Shown piece by piece: positions 34,386 through 44,302 of a stretch of 54,053 nt of DNA. The translations under genes were made by a program, and so were the position numbers. Source of the stretch: Lachnospiraceae bacterium (GTDB taxonomy: Bacteria > Bacillota > Clostridia > Lachnospirales > Lachnospiraceae); NCBI GenBank assembly GCA_910575035.1, contig CAJTDL010000028.1:1-54053 (forward strand), read 5' to 3'. Under the pieces are notes generated by a model. It made no database searches, was not told where the DNA came from, and saw only the letters and a program-made list of their open reading frames with translations. Position 1 is the stretch's first letter, and each line of letters opens with the position of its first letter.

Positions 34386-35792
34386 TTAGATGCTTCTTAA
34401 GATTCCCACGGATTTTAACAGCAGGATCAATAAGAGCACAGGCGCAATAAACCGTATCATAACAATATAGAGGGATTTTCTGCCGAATCTGCATCCAGTT
34501 TTTTCCACCTCGTCAATGATGGTTTTGGGCTTCAAGATCCAGCCGATCAGGATACAGGTTCCGATTGCCACCAGCGGCATAAGGCAGTTATTGCTGATAT
34601 AATCCATAATATCCAGGATCTGCGCATGGGCTCCATTGGGAAGGCTAATGTCAAAGTACAGCTTGTTGTACCCCAGGCATACCAGACCCCCTCCGCCCAG
34701 GGCAATCAGTGTCTCTATGAAGGCGGCTTTTATACGGGATATGTGGAATTGATCCATCAGGCTGGATACTACGGCTTCCATGACAGATACAGCGCTGGTC
34801 AGGGCTGCGAACAGCACCATGGCAAAGAACAGCCCGCCGATCAGGTTCCCAATACGCCCCATGGAGGAAAATACCTTTGGCAGCGATACGAACATCAGGC
34901 TGGGGCCAGAGGCTTCCATCCCTTCACGCCCCATAAAGGTGTAAACAGCAGGGATGATCATCATGCCAGCCAGGAATGCCACGCCTGTATCGAAAAACTC
35001 GATTTGGTTAATGGATTTTGCCAGGTTTGCGTCATCCTTCACATAGGAGCCATAAGCGATCATAATGCCCATGGCAACACTGAGGCTGAAGAATAGTTGC
35101 CCCATGGCATCCATAAGGATGGTGAAGAAGCCCTGTAATGTAAGGCCTTCCAGATTAGGGATAATGTAAATCCAGAACCCTTCCAGCCCAGAGCGGGTAA
35201 TTCCGTTGCTGTCGGTGTGCTGGATCGTCAATGAGAAAAAGGCAATGCCCACGATCAGCAAAAGAAGCAGGGGCATCAGTATCTTGGAAGAAGACTCAAT
35301 GCCGTGGTTTACGCCACGGAAGATGATAAATGCTACAATAAACAAAAAAATTGCCATAAAGGCCAACGGCTGTTCCACGCCGCCAATGAAATCTGTAAAA
35401 TAGGTGTCTGTTGCCGCGCTGCTGCCGTTTCCTGTAAGATAGGCTGCCAAGTACTTAATTACCCAGCCGCCGATTACACAATAATAGGGCAGGATAATTA
35501 TTGGCACCAAACATGCCAGGACTCCCAGGAACCCCCATTTTTCCTGGAGCTTTTTGTAAGCTGTCAGGGGGCTTTGCTTTGTTTTCCTTCCGATGGCAAC
35601 TTCCGTAGTGAGCAGGGTGAACCCAAAGGTAAGAAGCAGGATCAGGTAGACCAGCAAAAAGAGGCCTCCGCCGTCCTTTGCCGCCAGGTATGGGAACCGC
35701 CAAATATTCCCCAATCCAACAGCGCTTCCTGCCGCTGCAAGTACGAAACCAATTGAGCCGGAAAATGAGTTTCTGTTTTTCTCTGTCTTCAT
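34386..35792 (-). CDS. Neurotransmitter:sodium symporter (NSS)-family transporter
   Basis: 468 residues with about eleven to twelve transmembrane helices. The N-terminal signature GFVLAAAGSAVGLGNIWRFP, with the broken helix 1 that forms the Na+ and substrate sites, is diagnostic for the LeuT/NSS fold. Bacterial members take up amino acids such as tryptophan, tyrosine or branched-chain residues with Na+; the substrate here is unknown. A GGAGGAA site precedes ATG 35792. The secreted HEETH protein follows on the same strand. Confidence 0.95.
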   Translation of the reverse strand: MKTEKNRNSFSGSIGFVLAAAGSAVGLGNIWRFPYLAAKDGGGLFLLVYLILLLTFGFTLLTTEVAIGRKTKQSPLTAYKKLQEKWGFLGVLACLVPIIILPYYCVIGGWVIKYLAAYLTGNGSSAATDTYFTDFIGGVEQPLAFMAIFLFIVAFIIFRGVNHGIESSSKILMPLLLLLIVGIAFFSLTIQHTDSNGITRSGLEGFWIYIIPNLEGLTLQGFFTILMDAMGQLFFSLSVAMGIMIAYGSYVKDDANLAKSINQIEFFDTGVAFLAGMMIIPAVYTFMGREGMEASGPSLMFVSLPKVFSSMGRIGNLIGGLFFAMVLFAALTSAVSVMEAVVSSLMDQFHISRIKAAFIETLIALGGGGLVCLGYNKLYFDISLPNGAHAQILDIMDYISNNCLMPLVAIGTCILIGWILKPKTIIDEVEKTGCRFGRKSLYIVMIRFIAPVLLLILLLKSVGILRSI

Positions 35793-36155
35793 AAATTCCT
35801 CCGTTCTGTGTGTGTTCTTTCATGCATATATTATCATGGATACAGTGATTGAGCTATTTCCTGGTAGGAAGCATAGCCAAGTTATAAATAAGTTCCATTA
35901 TAACATAGTATAGTGGGATTGTAACTAAAATTATTTGAAAATTTGCAGGATATTTGTAACATTTGTTAGTATTCTCAGCCAATGTCAGTAACTTAGGGGA
36001 TTTTAGCAGCAGGTAACGGGGGGGAACTATCAAGGAGAAAGGCAGGAAAAATATGGAGAATGCTATGGGCATATTGAGGGTTAAACCAGTGTGAAATGCT
36101 GTTGAATTTGAGGTAAAATAATGATATGATAAAGATACAAAAAGGAAGGAAATAA
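35793..36155. other. Upstream region of the NSS gene with a dispersed-repeat copy
   Basis: AT-rich DNA without a supported gene. It contains repeat copy D and the leftward NSS promoter. Confidence 0.5.
35976..36020 (+). repeat. Dispersed intergenic repeat, copy D
   Basis: CAGCCAATGTCAGTAACTTAGGGGATTTTAGCAGCAGGTAACGGG. It shares the core with copies A to C, and shares the downstream GGATTTTA...CAGGTAA part with copy C. Confidence 0.65.
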
Positions 36156-36510
36156 GATACCAAAGAATACTATGTTGAGTGTGAAAGTAGCTTACCAGAC
36201 GGAAGAATCACCATAAGGCTTTTTGAGTATGATGCGCAGATAGTGCTCGGTGAGGACGAGGTTACAGAGGAAACACTGACGGTAACATTTCCCAATACTG
36301 CGGTTTTGTATCTTGCTTACCAAAAAACACCGGATAAAATGAAATATGTGATTGTTACACCGGGCGGAACGGTTCAGTATGATGTGCCGATTATGAAAGT
36401 GCAGACATAAAGAGGAATACCGCACTTAGGATGCTGAAAAGAGGAAAAATGACGATTGAGGAAATTGCTGAGGATTCTATATATCAAAAACCGCATACAG
36501 GGAAATAAGG
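36156..36510 (+). pseudogene. Rpn/PD-(D/E)XK-family nuclease-transposase remnant
   Basis: A frame without a start gives YYVECESSLPDGRITIRLFEY and later VIVTPGGTVQYDVPIMKVQT, stopping at 36408-36410. This is the middle of Rpn (recombination-promoting nuclease/putative transposase) proteins. A second piece in another frame, RNTALRMLKRGKMTIEEIAE, is the usual Rpn C-terminus, so about 130 residues between them are deleted. The N-terminal nuclease domain is also absent. The gene is clearly dead. Such relics are frequent in Lachnospiraceae intergenic DNA. Confidence 0.75.
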
Positions 36511-36896
36511 TTTATCCCCTGTGGCGGAGTAATATCTATAAAACACAATCAAATCTTGAAGTTTCACAATCATTTCGATTATTGTCCAACTATTTGGGTA
36601 TGGCACAGTTGACCCCTTGGTTTTCTGAAGAAAGCTACTACCTTCGGGGGGATATATAAGTTTTGCTGCGCAAAAACCGCCCTTCACTCCTGAATCATGT
36701 TCTTATGGAATGCGCAGTTTTACAAGGTTTTGCGCCATGAAGAGTAACTGGCATTTCCAGAAATAGTTCACGTTGCCGAATAAAGAAAGGAAAAAACGGA
36801 GAAATACACATGGACAAAGGTAGGAGATTTGCATATAATTAAAAAGGCAACCGACCTAAAGAAAAGCATACAAACGATAAAAATGGGAACCGAAAA
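36511..36896. other. Region between the Rpn remnant and the LytTR regulator
   Basis: Nothing I can support as a gene; small frames here have no start signals or recognisable similarity. The leader of the LytTR gene is AT- and A-rich. Confidence 0.4.
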
Positions 36897-37628
36897 ATGA
36901 TAAGAGTAGGAATATGCGATGATGAGAAAGCCAGCAGGGAGATGGTTGGGGGATTGCTGAAGGAGTATTTTACAGAAAAGGGCATGGAGTATCGGCAGGC
37001 AGAATTTGGATCGGGGAAGGAGTTTTTGGAGCGGACAGAGGAAATAGATATTTTGCTGCTGGATATTGCAATGGGAGAGATTTCAGGGATCCAACTGAAG
37101 AATATGCTGCAAAGGGAAGGGGAAGACATTAAGATCCTGTTTTTTTCAAACCATATTGAAGAGATGCCAGAGGCTTTTGGGAGGAATGTCTATGGATTTT
37201 TGAGAAAGCCTGTGGGAAGAGCGGAGCTTGGAAGGTACCTGGATCGGATGGTGGAAGATGTGGCAGGGAGCCAGTCTATTGTGATTAGAGGGTTTAAGAA
37301 AGAGTTTGTGGTTCGGCTGAAAGATATTTTCTACTTTGTGTCAGAGAAGAAATATAGCTGCATGGTGTACAGGGAAGGAGAACGGTTTTGTGATATAGGG
37401 CTGAGCTGCTTGGAGGAAATGCTGAAGCATAACTTCTTTTTCAGGTGCCATAGGAGTTATCTGGTGAACCTGGAGAACATCTCTAAAATTGAAGGGAATA
37501 TCTACATGGAAAATGGGGATGAGGTTCCTGTAAGCCGGAGGAAATCCAGGCAGTTAAAGGATTCCTATCAGATGTACGTGATCCAGAAAGCATATAAAAA
37601 TCGGGGATTCCAAGAAATTTCCCTGTAA
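36897..37628 (+). CDS. LytTR-family response regulator (AgrA/LytR-like), orphan
   Basis: 243 residues. The receiver domain begins IRVGICDDEKASREM, with phospho-acceptor Asp in DILLLDIAMGEISGI and Lys in GFLRKPVGRAEL. The C-terminal LytTR DNA-binding domain (~135-235) includes DIFYFVSEKKYSCMVY and FFRCHRSYLVNLENI. Regulators of this type control peptide quorum sensing, bacteriocins or cell-wall metabolism, usually with a neighbouring HPK10-type kinase. None is present here, and the flanking DNA is decayed. The ribosome site is poor, so translation may be weak. Confidence 0.92.
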   Translation: MIRVGICDDEKASREMVGGLLKEYFTEKGMEYRQAEFGSGKEFLERTEEIDILLLDIAMGEISGIQLKNMLQREGEDIKILFFSNHIEEMPEAFGRNVYGFLRKPVGRAELGRYLDRMVEDVAGSQSIVIRGFKKEFVVRLKDIFYFVSEKKYSCMVYREGERFCDIGLSCLEEMLKHNFFFRCHRSYLVNLENISKIEGNIYMENGDEVPVSRRKSRQLKDSYQMYVIQKAYKNRGFQEISL

Positions 37629-38204
37629 TCATTCCTTTTTTCCTGGAAAAACGACCGTTTATTCCAAAATATGACCGTTAAGTCTTTTATGCTTGTAGAA
37701 AAGGTTGGCAAGGCTTATGATGATTACAGGCAGTTGTAAAGCAAAACCTTAGGAGTTTCGGTTTATATGCCCAGGCGTTTTACAAATGCTGAGTATAACG
37801 GAGATGGAGGTGAGGATTGCCCAAAGGAACAGGAAACTGCAGAAGATATACGTATGAAACAGCGAAGCTGTTTCCCCGCCCCAGAGGGTATATGGTAAGA
37901 TACAAAAGGCAAAGCAGCATACGGAAAGATACGCAGGATAAAGAAAATGTAAAGATAACAAAGGAAATCTGCAGTACACGAAGGAAAAGGAATTTATGAA
38001 AAGACATTATATGGAATCAGCAGTGCACGAAGGATAAAGCAACTTATAGGTAAAGGAACATAGTTAAAGAGAGTTGGAAATGAGAAATAGTATGAAGATA
38101 GCCTTAATTGGCAGCATAACTGGGAACATTAGCTGCAGCAAGGATTATGCGTTATGCTGTAAGGCGGATGGAAGGCAGAGGGAAAGTAACATGAGGGAGA
38201 GGCA
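37629..38204. other. 575-bp gap with short repeats and a possible membrane-protein remnant
   Basis: There is no confident gene. Two diverged copies of a ~25-bp sequence, AATCTGCAGTACACGAAGGA and AATCAGCAGTGCACGAAGGA, lie near 37966 and 38018. The minus strand between 38007 and 37749 encodes several hydrophobic stretches split over two frames, which could be a broken three-helix membrane protein or chance. Confidence 0.35.
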
Positions 38205-38636
38205 ATGAAAGGAAAGTCAGGGTACCGGAAGAATCTTGCGGCCACTATCCTGCCTGTCCTGATACTCGCTGCTTTTTATGTGCTGGAATTTGACACAGGG
38301 CATATTTATTATGTGGATGTAAAAATCTGTGAATCAGAGCTTTTCAGTGCGGATGAAATTGAAGAAGCGGCCAGTGCTTTGGAAAGTTATTTTTTTCTGA
38401 ATATGCCAGGGTATGAACTAAGGGAATTATCTTATGAGGAAAGTGCCTATCCAAAACTGCTTGCAGGTGAGGAGGGCGGCAGGCCTGAAGACGTCATTGT
38501 TTTCGAGTCTGTTTATGTGAGGAAGCATGGATACGATGGTATAGGAGAAAATAACAGAGAGCAATCCAGAAAATGGATATTGGTACGTGACAGCAAGACG
38601 GGGAAGTGGAACGTAGACACTTCCAGCTGTCCATAG
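38205..38636 (+). CDS. Hypothetical exported or membrane-anchored protein
   Basis: 143 residues from ATG 38205 (GGGAGAGG just upstream). An N-terminal hydrophobic segment (about 12-28, LAATILPVLILAAFYVLEF) is a signal anchor. The outside part includes FSADEIEEAASALESYF and ends SRKWILVRDSKTGKWNVDT. This end resembles the DUF4829/NTF2-like 'W-x-L-x-R-x-x-x-x-G-x-W' ending of secreted stress proteins, but I cannot assign it firmly. A strong terminator follows directly. Confidence 0.75.
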   Translation: MKGKSGYRKNLAATILPVLILAAFYVLEFDTGHIYYVDVKICESELFSADEIEEAASALESYFFLNMPGYELRELSYEESAYPKLLAGEEGGRPEDVIVFESVYVRKHGYDGIGENNREQSRKWILVRDSKTGKWNVDTSSCP

Positions 38637-38638
38637 GA

Positions 38639-38690
38639 AAAAACAGGCGCATCCCGTTTTTAGGCAGGGTGCGCCTGTTTTATGTCTTTT
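38639..38690 (+). terminator. Rho-independent terminator
   Basis: AACAGGCGCA pairs with TGCGCCTGTT around an 18-nt loop containing TTTTT, followed by TTATGTCTTTTTT. It separates the hypothetical gene from the lipoprotein gene. Confidence 0.85.
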
Positions 38691-38734
38691 TTATTAAAAT
38701 TTTCTTTTTTCATACTTTTTTCAAATTATTCTGT

Positions 38735-38740
38735 TATAAT
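38735..38740 (+). promoter_or_regulatory. -10 box upstream of the trigger-factor-like lipoprotein
   Basis: A consensus TATAAT lies 77 bp before the ATG, preceded by T-rich sequence without a clear -35 box. Confidence 0.4.
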
Positions 38741-38816
38741 GGTACAGTAGTGTAAAGTCAATCCAGAAAATAGGGCATTCCTAAATTGGAAATGTACAGA
38801 AAGGCAGAATAAAATT

Positions 38817-40028
38817 ATGAAAAGAAAAAATTATTTATTGGCAACCGCAGTAGTGTTGGGGCTTGCGGTATTTGCCGGGTGCGGCGGGAAGAAGCAGGAC
38901 AGCACGGGAGAGGCTAACGTTGGCAATACAGAGGAGCCGTCAGAAGGGGCGCAGGATGAGAGTGCAGGCACAGGCAATAGTGTGGACGAGTATGTAACCT
39001 TAGGGGAGTATAAGGGGCTGCCTGTGGAATATCTGATCCCAGAGGTGACGGATGAAGATGTGGAGATGTACATTCAGGGCGAGCTGGAGGAAAATGCGGA
39101 GTATAAGGATATTACGGACAGGCCTGTCCAGGATGGGGACAGCGTGAACATTGACTTCACGGGGAAGATTGACGGAGAAGAGTTTGAAGGGGGAAGCGGT
39201 GAGGACTATGACCTGCTTTTAGGAAACGGAGAGTTTTTGGAGGATTTTGAGGCAAACCTGATTGGCAAAAATTCTGGTGAGACAGTGACCTTCAATACCA
39301 CATTCCCAGAAGATTATGATGAGGAATTGGGAGGGAAAGAGGCAGAATTTACTGTTACGATTAATTCTATCAGTGAAGTGGTTATCCAGGAATACAATGA
39401 CGCTTATGTGGCAAGCGTATCTGACTGTAAGACTACGGCGGAATACGAGGCACAAAAGAAGAAGGAGCTGTTGGAGAGCGAGAAAGAGAATTCCCTTTTA
39501 GAGGCTGGGGAGAGCGCATTGTCCCAGGCAGTGGAGAATGCCCAAGTGACAGGATATCCCCAGGATCTGTATGATACGCTTTATACAGAAGCAGAGGAGA
39601 ATTACAAGCTTTTTGCGGAATTTATGGGAATGGAGTATGAGGATTTCCTGGCAGAGTATATTGGGACGGATGACCTGGGAGATGAGGTTTTAGAGCAGGT
39701 GAACGAGACGTTGGTTGTCCAGGCCATCGCCCAGAAGGAGGGGCTAGAGGTCAAGGATGCAGATTATGAAGCCGAAGCCAATAAAATGGCAGAGGTGGAA
39801 GGGTATGATTCCCTGGAATCCTATGAGGAGGATTATGGGAAGGATTATATCCAAAGGCAGCTGATGCGCAATAAAGTCCTGAATTTCCTTTATGAATCTG
39901 CTGAGGTGAGTGAAGTGACACAGGATCAAATAGAGTTTGAAGAAGGGGAAGAAGATTTGGAAGATGGGGGCGAATTGGAATTAGAAGATGAAACGGAGGA
40001 AGGTGCAGAGGAAGGCGCACAAGGGTAA
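38817..40028 (+). CDS. Trigger-factor/FKBP-like peptidyl-prolyl isomerase lipoprotein
   Basis: 403 residues. The lipobox LAVFAGC puts the lipidated Cys at about 22. An FKBP-type domain follows at ~85-185 (DGDSVNIDFTGKIDGEEFEG and FEANLIGKNSGETVTF). Then comes a long helical region resembling the C-terminal chaperone domain of trigger factor, and a very acidic Glu/Asp tail after ~370. Cytosolic trigger factor has no lipid anchor, so this is an extracytoplasmic relative, probably a folding factor for secreted proteins, comparable in role to PrsA. It would suit a cell exporting giant proteases and pilins. The HD-domain gene follows 58 bp on. Confidence 0.88.
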   Translation: MKRKNYLLATAVVLGLAVFAGCGGKKQDSTGEANVGNTEEPSEGAQDESAGTGNSVDEYVTLGEYKGLPVEYLIPEVTDEDVEMYIQGELEENAEYKDITDRPVQDGDSVNIDFTGKIDGEEFEGGSGEDYDLLLGNGEFLEDFEANLIGKNSGETVTFNTTFPEDYDEELGGKEAEFTVTINSISEVVIQEYNDAYVASVSDCKTTAEYEAQKKKELLESEKENSLLEAGESALSQAVENAQVTGYPQDLYDTLYTEAEENYKLFAEFMGMEYEDFLAEYIGTDDLGDEVLEQVNETLVVQAIAQKEGLEVKDADYEAEANKMAEVEGYDSLESYEEDYGKDYIQRQLMRNKVLNFLYESAEVSEVTQDQIEFEEGEEDLEDGGELELEDETEEGAEEGAQG

Positions 40029-40086
40029 GGCAGTACAACGGCACTTGGCTCATTGACCGTAAGAATAAAAGTGGAGGGTACATATT

Positions 40087-40527
40087 TTGATTTATACACC
40101 ATTGACCAAGAAGGCTATGAAGATTGCTTATGATGCCCACCGTGGCCAGGAAGACGCAGGCGGCGTACCCTATGTGCTTCATCCGGTGCATTTGGCGGAA
40201 CAGATGCCAGATGAGGTTTCTGCCTGTGTGGCACTGCTCCATGATATTGTGGAGGATACGGATATTACGCTGGAGCAGCTGGCGCAGGATTTCCCGCCAG
40301 AAGTCGTCCAGGCAGTGTCATTGCTGACACATGATCCGAAGGAGGGCTATTTTGATTATGTGCGTAAAATCCGGCAGAACCATACGGCCACCCTTGTAAA
40401 ACTGGCAGACTTGGAGCACAATTCCGATGAAAGCCGGCTGGCGGGAGCCGACGCCGTGGAGGAAAGGCAGAAGGAAGTGTGGCGCAGGAAGTACCAGAAG
40501 GCACGCGAGATTTTGGAGGAAGGATGA
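40087..40527 (+). CDS. HD-domain hydrolase of the RelA/SpoT type (small)
   Basis: 146 residues from TTG 40087, with GGAGGG at 40073-40078. Metal-binding HD signatures are in YDAHRGQEDAGGVPYVLHPV, LLHDIVEDTDIT and KLADLEHNS, matching the hydrolase half of RelA/SpoT, with no synthetase or regulatory domain. It is shorter than typical SpoT hydrolase (Mesh1-like, ~180 residues) but contains all expected His/Asp clusters. It may hydrolyse (p)ppGpp or another nucleotide; the sequence does not settle this. It is probably co-transcribed with the upstream lipoprotein. Confidence 0.88.
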   Translation: MIYTPLTKKAMKIAYDAHRGQEDAGGVPYVLHPVHLAEQMPDEVSACVALLHDIVEDTDITLEQLAQDFPPEVVQAVSLLTHDPKEGYFDYVRKIRQNHTATLVKLADLEHNSDESRLAGADAVEERQKEVWRRKYQKAREILEEG

Positions 40528-40534
40528 TTTTCTC

Positions 40535-40563
40535 TTGACATATGCCAGAGGACATGTTAAAAC
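40535..40563 (+). promoter_or_regulatory. Promoter of the lysine-riboswitch transcript
   Basis: TTGACA (40535-40540), a 17-bp spacer and TAAAAC (40558-40563), ending about 23 bp before the aptamer. Confidence 0.55.
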
Positions 40564-40586
40564 TTAATTATATGAATAATGGACTT

Positions 40587-40793
40587 GATAGAGGCGCGGG
40601 ATTCATGAGTAGCATGCAGTGGTTGTTCAGGGAGTGCAGATGGTTTGCGGTTGGTTTTGGCAATGGCAGGCAGTTTGCCATTGCACAGCTGAAAGGGGAT
40701 ACCGCCGAAGGGGCACTATCCATCCCTGTTGGGATATTGTCTCTGGGCTGTGGCAGAATATGCCACAGACTGTCACAGCAGTGGAGCGCTATC
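40587..40793 (+). ncRNA. Lysine riboswitch (L box)
   Basis: The conserved L-box blocks appear in order: GAGGCGCGG (40591), ATGAGTAGC, a hairpin-forming GGTTTGCGGTTGG region, CTGAAAGGGGATACCGCCGAAG, GGGCTGTGG...CCACAG, and ACTGTCAC. P1 can form from GATAG (40587) and CTATC (40789-40793). These match the lysine-aptamer consensus. A terminator (40821-40884) follows as expression platform and the target is an NhaC-family transporter, as in known lysine-uptake units. Confidence 0.93.
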
Positions 40794-40820
40794 ATGGAAT
40801 ACGAAGAAAAATGAAGTATA

Positions 40821-40884
40821 CAGACTCTATGCCATGGATAATCTGCTTCCGGGAAGCATTGTTCAGGGCATAGGGTCTGTTTTT
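40821..40884 (+). terminator. Riboswitch-controlled terminator
   Basis: CAGACTCTATGCC (40821-40833) pairs with GGCATAGGGTCTG (40867-40879) with one mismatch, followed by TTTTT (40880-40884), 90 bp before the transporter ATG. High lysine should favour this hairpin. Confidence 0.85.
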
Positions 40885-40974
40885 ATGTGGGAAATTTTTC
40901 CTTTCCTATTTTAAATACAGGATCCTGCAGAAAGATTTGGGCACCCGTAGACCATAGATGGAAAGGAAAAACTT

Positions 40975-42606
40975 ATGATCAAAGAAATGAAGCGGAAATG
41001 GATGTGGGCAGCCCCGGCAGCCCTGCTGTTAGCCATGTGTAGCCCGGTGCTTGTATTCGCAGCGGAAGAGGCGGAAGAATATGTGCCTTCCATGTACGCG
41101 TCCTTCTGGGCGCTGCTGCCCCCAGTGGTGGCGATCCTATTGGCTCTTATCACGAAAGAGGTATACAGCTCCCTGTTCGTGGGAATCTTGATTGGCGGCC
41201 TGTTTTATTCTGAATTTACCTTTGAGAAAACGGTTACCCATGTCTTCCAGGAGGGGATCATTGGCGTACTGTCTGACAGCTACAATGTGGGGATCCTGGT
41301 ATTTTTGGTGATCCTGGGGATTATGGTATGCATGATGAACCAGGCAGGGGGTTCTGCCGCCTTTGGCCGCTGGGCAAGCGTGCATATTAAAAGCCGCGTA
41401 GGGGCGCAGCTGGCCACAGTACTGCTGGGCGTGCTGATCTTTATTGACGACTACTTTAACTGCCTGATGGTGGGAAGCGTGATGCGCCCTGTGACGGATA
41501 AGCACCACATTTCCCGGGCAAAGCTTTCCTATTTAATTGACGCCACGGCAGCCCCTGTCTGCATTATTGCCCCAATCTCATCCTGGGCAGCGGCAGTGAC
41601 GGGGTTTGTGGAAGGGGAAGATGGCCTTTCTATTTTCATCCGTGCCATCCCCTATAACTTCTATGCCCTTCTGACCATTGTTATGATGGTGGGAATGGTG
41701 CTCCTGAAAGTGGAATTTGGCTCAATGAAGCAGCATGAGGACAATGCCAGGGCAGGGGATCTGTTTACAACGCCAGACCGCCCTTATGCCAATGCCAAGG
41801 AAGAGGCAGGGAATGCCAAGGGCACGGTACTGGATCTTGTGCTCCCGATTATTGTGCTGATAATCAGCTGTGTGATTGGCATGCTTTACACAGGGGAATT
41901 TTTCAGCGGCACGGACTTTGTGACGGCATTCTCCCAGAGTGACGCGTCCGTTGGCCTGGTATTGGGCAGCTTTTTTGCCTTTGTGATTACAATTGTGTTC
42001 TATGCAGTGAGAAGAACCCTGAAGTTTGGGGAATCCATGTCCTGCGTCCCAGAAGGCTTTAAGGCCATGGTGCCGGCCATATTGATCCTGACCCTTGCCT
42101 GGACCTTGAAGGCCATGACAGACAGCCTTGGAGCAGCCGATTTTGTGGCAGGCCTGGTGGAATCCAATGCCAAGGGGCTGGTAAGCTTCCTGCCAGCCAT
42201 TATTTTCCTGGTAGGTTGCTTCCTTGCATTTGCAACTGGAACTTCCTGGGGGACCTTCGGCATCCTGATCCCTATCGTAGTGGCTGTGTTTGCAAAGAGC
42301 GACCAGAACATGATGATCATGTCCATTTCTGCCTGTATGGCAGGCGCTGTGTGCGGCGACCACTGTTCTCCCATTTCTGATACCACCATCATGGCTTCTG
42401 CCGGGGCGCAGTGCAACCATGTGAACCATGTGTCCACACAGCTGCCCTATGCAGTCACAGCAGCGGCAGTGTCTTTTGTGGCTTACATTGTGGCAGGGTT
42501 TGTGCGGACGGCATGGATTGCCCTTCCCGTAGGGATTGTGCTGATGCTGGGCGTGCTGTTTGTAATTAAAATGATGTATGGGAGGGGAGAGGAAAAACAC
42601 TTGTAA
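40975..42606 (+). CDS. NhaC-family Na+/H+ antiporter-like transporter, probably lysine uptake
   Basis: 543 residues with about twelve hydrophobic segments after an N-terminal signal-like helix (AAPAALLLAMCSPVLVFA). Family motifs include LLGVLIFIDDYFNCLMVGSV, TGTSWGTFGILIPIVVAVF and CGDHCSPISDTTIMASAGA. NhaC-superfamily proteins behind lysine riboswitches were proposed as lysine transporters (LysW/YvsH-like). The upstream L box therefore points to lysine, or to an ion exchange linked to it, rather than plain Na+ homeostasis. It is a single-gene unit; gdhA follows after 124 bp with its own leader. Confidence 0.93.
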   Translation: MIKEMKRKWMWAAPAALLLAMCSPVLVFAAEEAEEYVPSMYASFWALLPPVVAILLALITKEVYSSLFVGILIGGLFYSEFTFEKTVTHVFQEGIIGVLSDSYNVGILVFLVILGIMVCMMNQAGGSAAFGRWASVHIKSRVGAQLATVLLGVLIFIDDYFNCLMVGSVMRPVTDKHHISRAKLSYLIDATAAPVCIIAPISSWAAAVTGFVEGEDGLSIFIRAIPYNFYALLTIVMMVGMVLLKVEFGSMKQHEDNARAGDLFTTPDRPYANAKEEAGNAKGTVLDLVLPIIVLIISCVIGMLYTGEFFSGTDFVTAFSQSDASVGLVLGSFFAFVITIVFYAVRRTLKFGESMSCVPEGFKAMVPAILILTLAWTLKAMTDSLGAADFVAGLVESNAKGLVSFLPAIIFLVGCFLAFATGTSWGTFGILIPIVVAVFAKSDQNMMIMSISACMAGAVCGDHCSPISDTTIMASAGAQCNHVNHVSTQLPYAVTAAAVSFVAYIVAGFVRTAWIALPVGIVLMLGVLFVIKMMYGRGEEKHL

Positions 42607-42670
42607 AAGTTATATAAATATTTGGCGGCAAGGCAGAGAATCTGAAAAAAAAATATTGCAAATTAAATAG

Positions 42671-44065
<1,395 letters not shown>

Positions 44066-44098
44066 CAGCCTGGCAGGTATTCTGGCGTTGTAAAAGAA

Positions 44099-44138
44099 AA
44101 TCCCCCAACCGTATCCGTACGGTTGGGGGATTTCTTTC
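44099..44138 (+). terminator. Rho-independent terminator of gdhA
   Basis: AATCCCCCAACCGTA (44099-44113) and TACGGTTGGGGGATT (44118-44132) form a perfect 15-bp stem with a 4-nt loop, followed by TCTTTCTT. Confidence 0.95.
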
Positions 44139-44173
44139 TTCGTATCCCAATAAAATTTCCATCCGATACATGG

Positions 44174-44202
44174 TTGAACAGAAAAGCAGGTTGTGCTATA
44201 CT
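44174..44202 (+). promoter_or_regulatory. Promoter of the first coiled-coil gene
   Basis: TTGAAC (44174-44179), a 17-bp spacer and TATACT (44197-44202) with an upstream TG. A long 100-nt leader follows. Confidence 0.7.
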
Positions 44203-44302
44203 GTTAGAAAAGAATTCTTCTTATTTATATATAAACAGTAAGGGATAAGATTAAGGATGAAATAAGGATAACCATATAGATTTCCTGGAACGGAGGAAAA
44301 TC

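Noticed and set aside
36456-36659. 67-residue frame after the Rpn remnant
   Set aside because: It begins inside the Rpn C-terminal remnant in another frame and has no similarity I recognise.
37817-37999. 60-residue basic frame downstream of the LytTR gene
   Set aside because: No ribosome site; composition follows A-rich DNA. Considered as an AgrD-like peptide but lacks the hydrophobic-Cys-acidic layout.
40542-40814. 90-residue open frame upstream of the NhaC-type transporter
   Set aside because: It coincides with the lysine riboswitch; conserved aptamer blocks explain the sequence, and there is no ribosome site.
41722-42600. 292-residue minus-strand open frame
   Set aside because: Antisense shadow of the NhaC-family gene, His/Gln-rich and without any recognisable motif.
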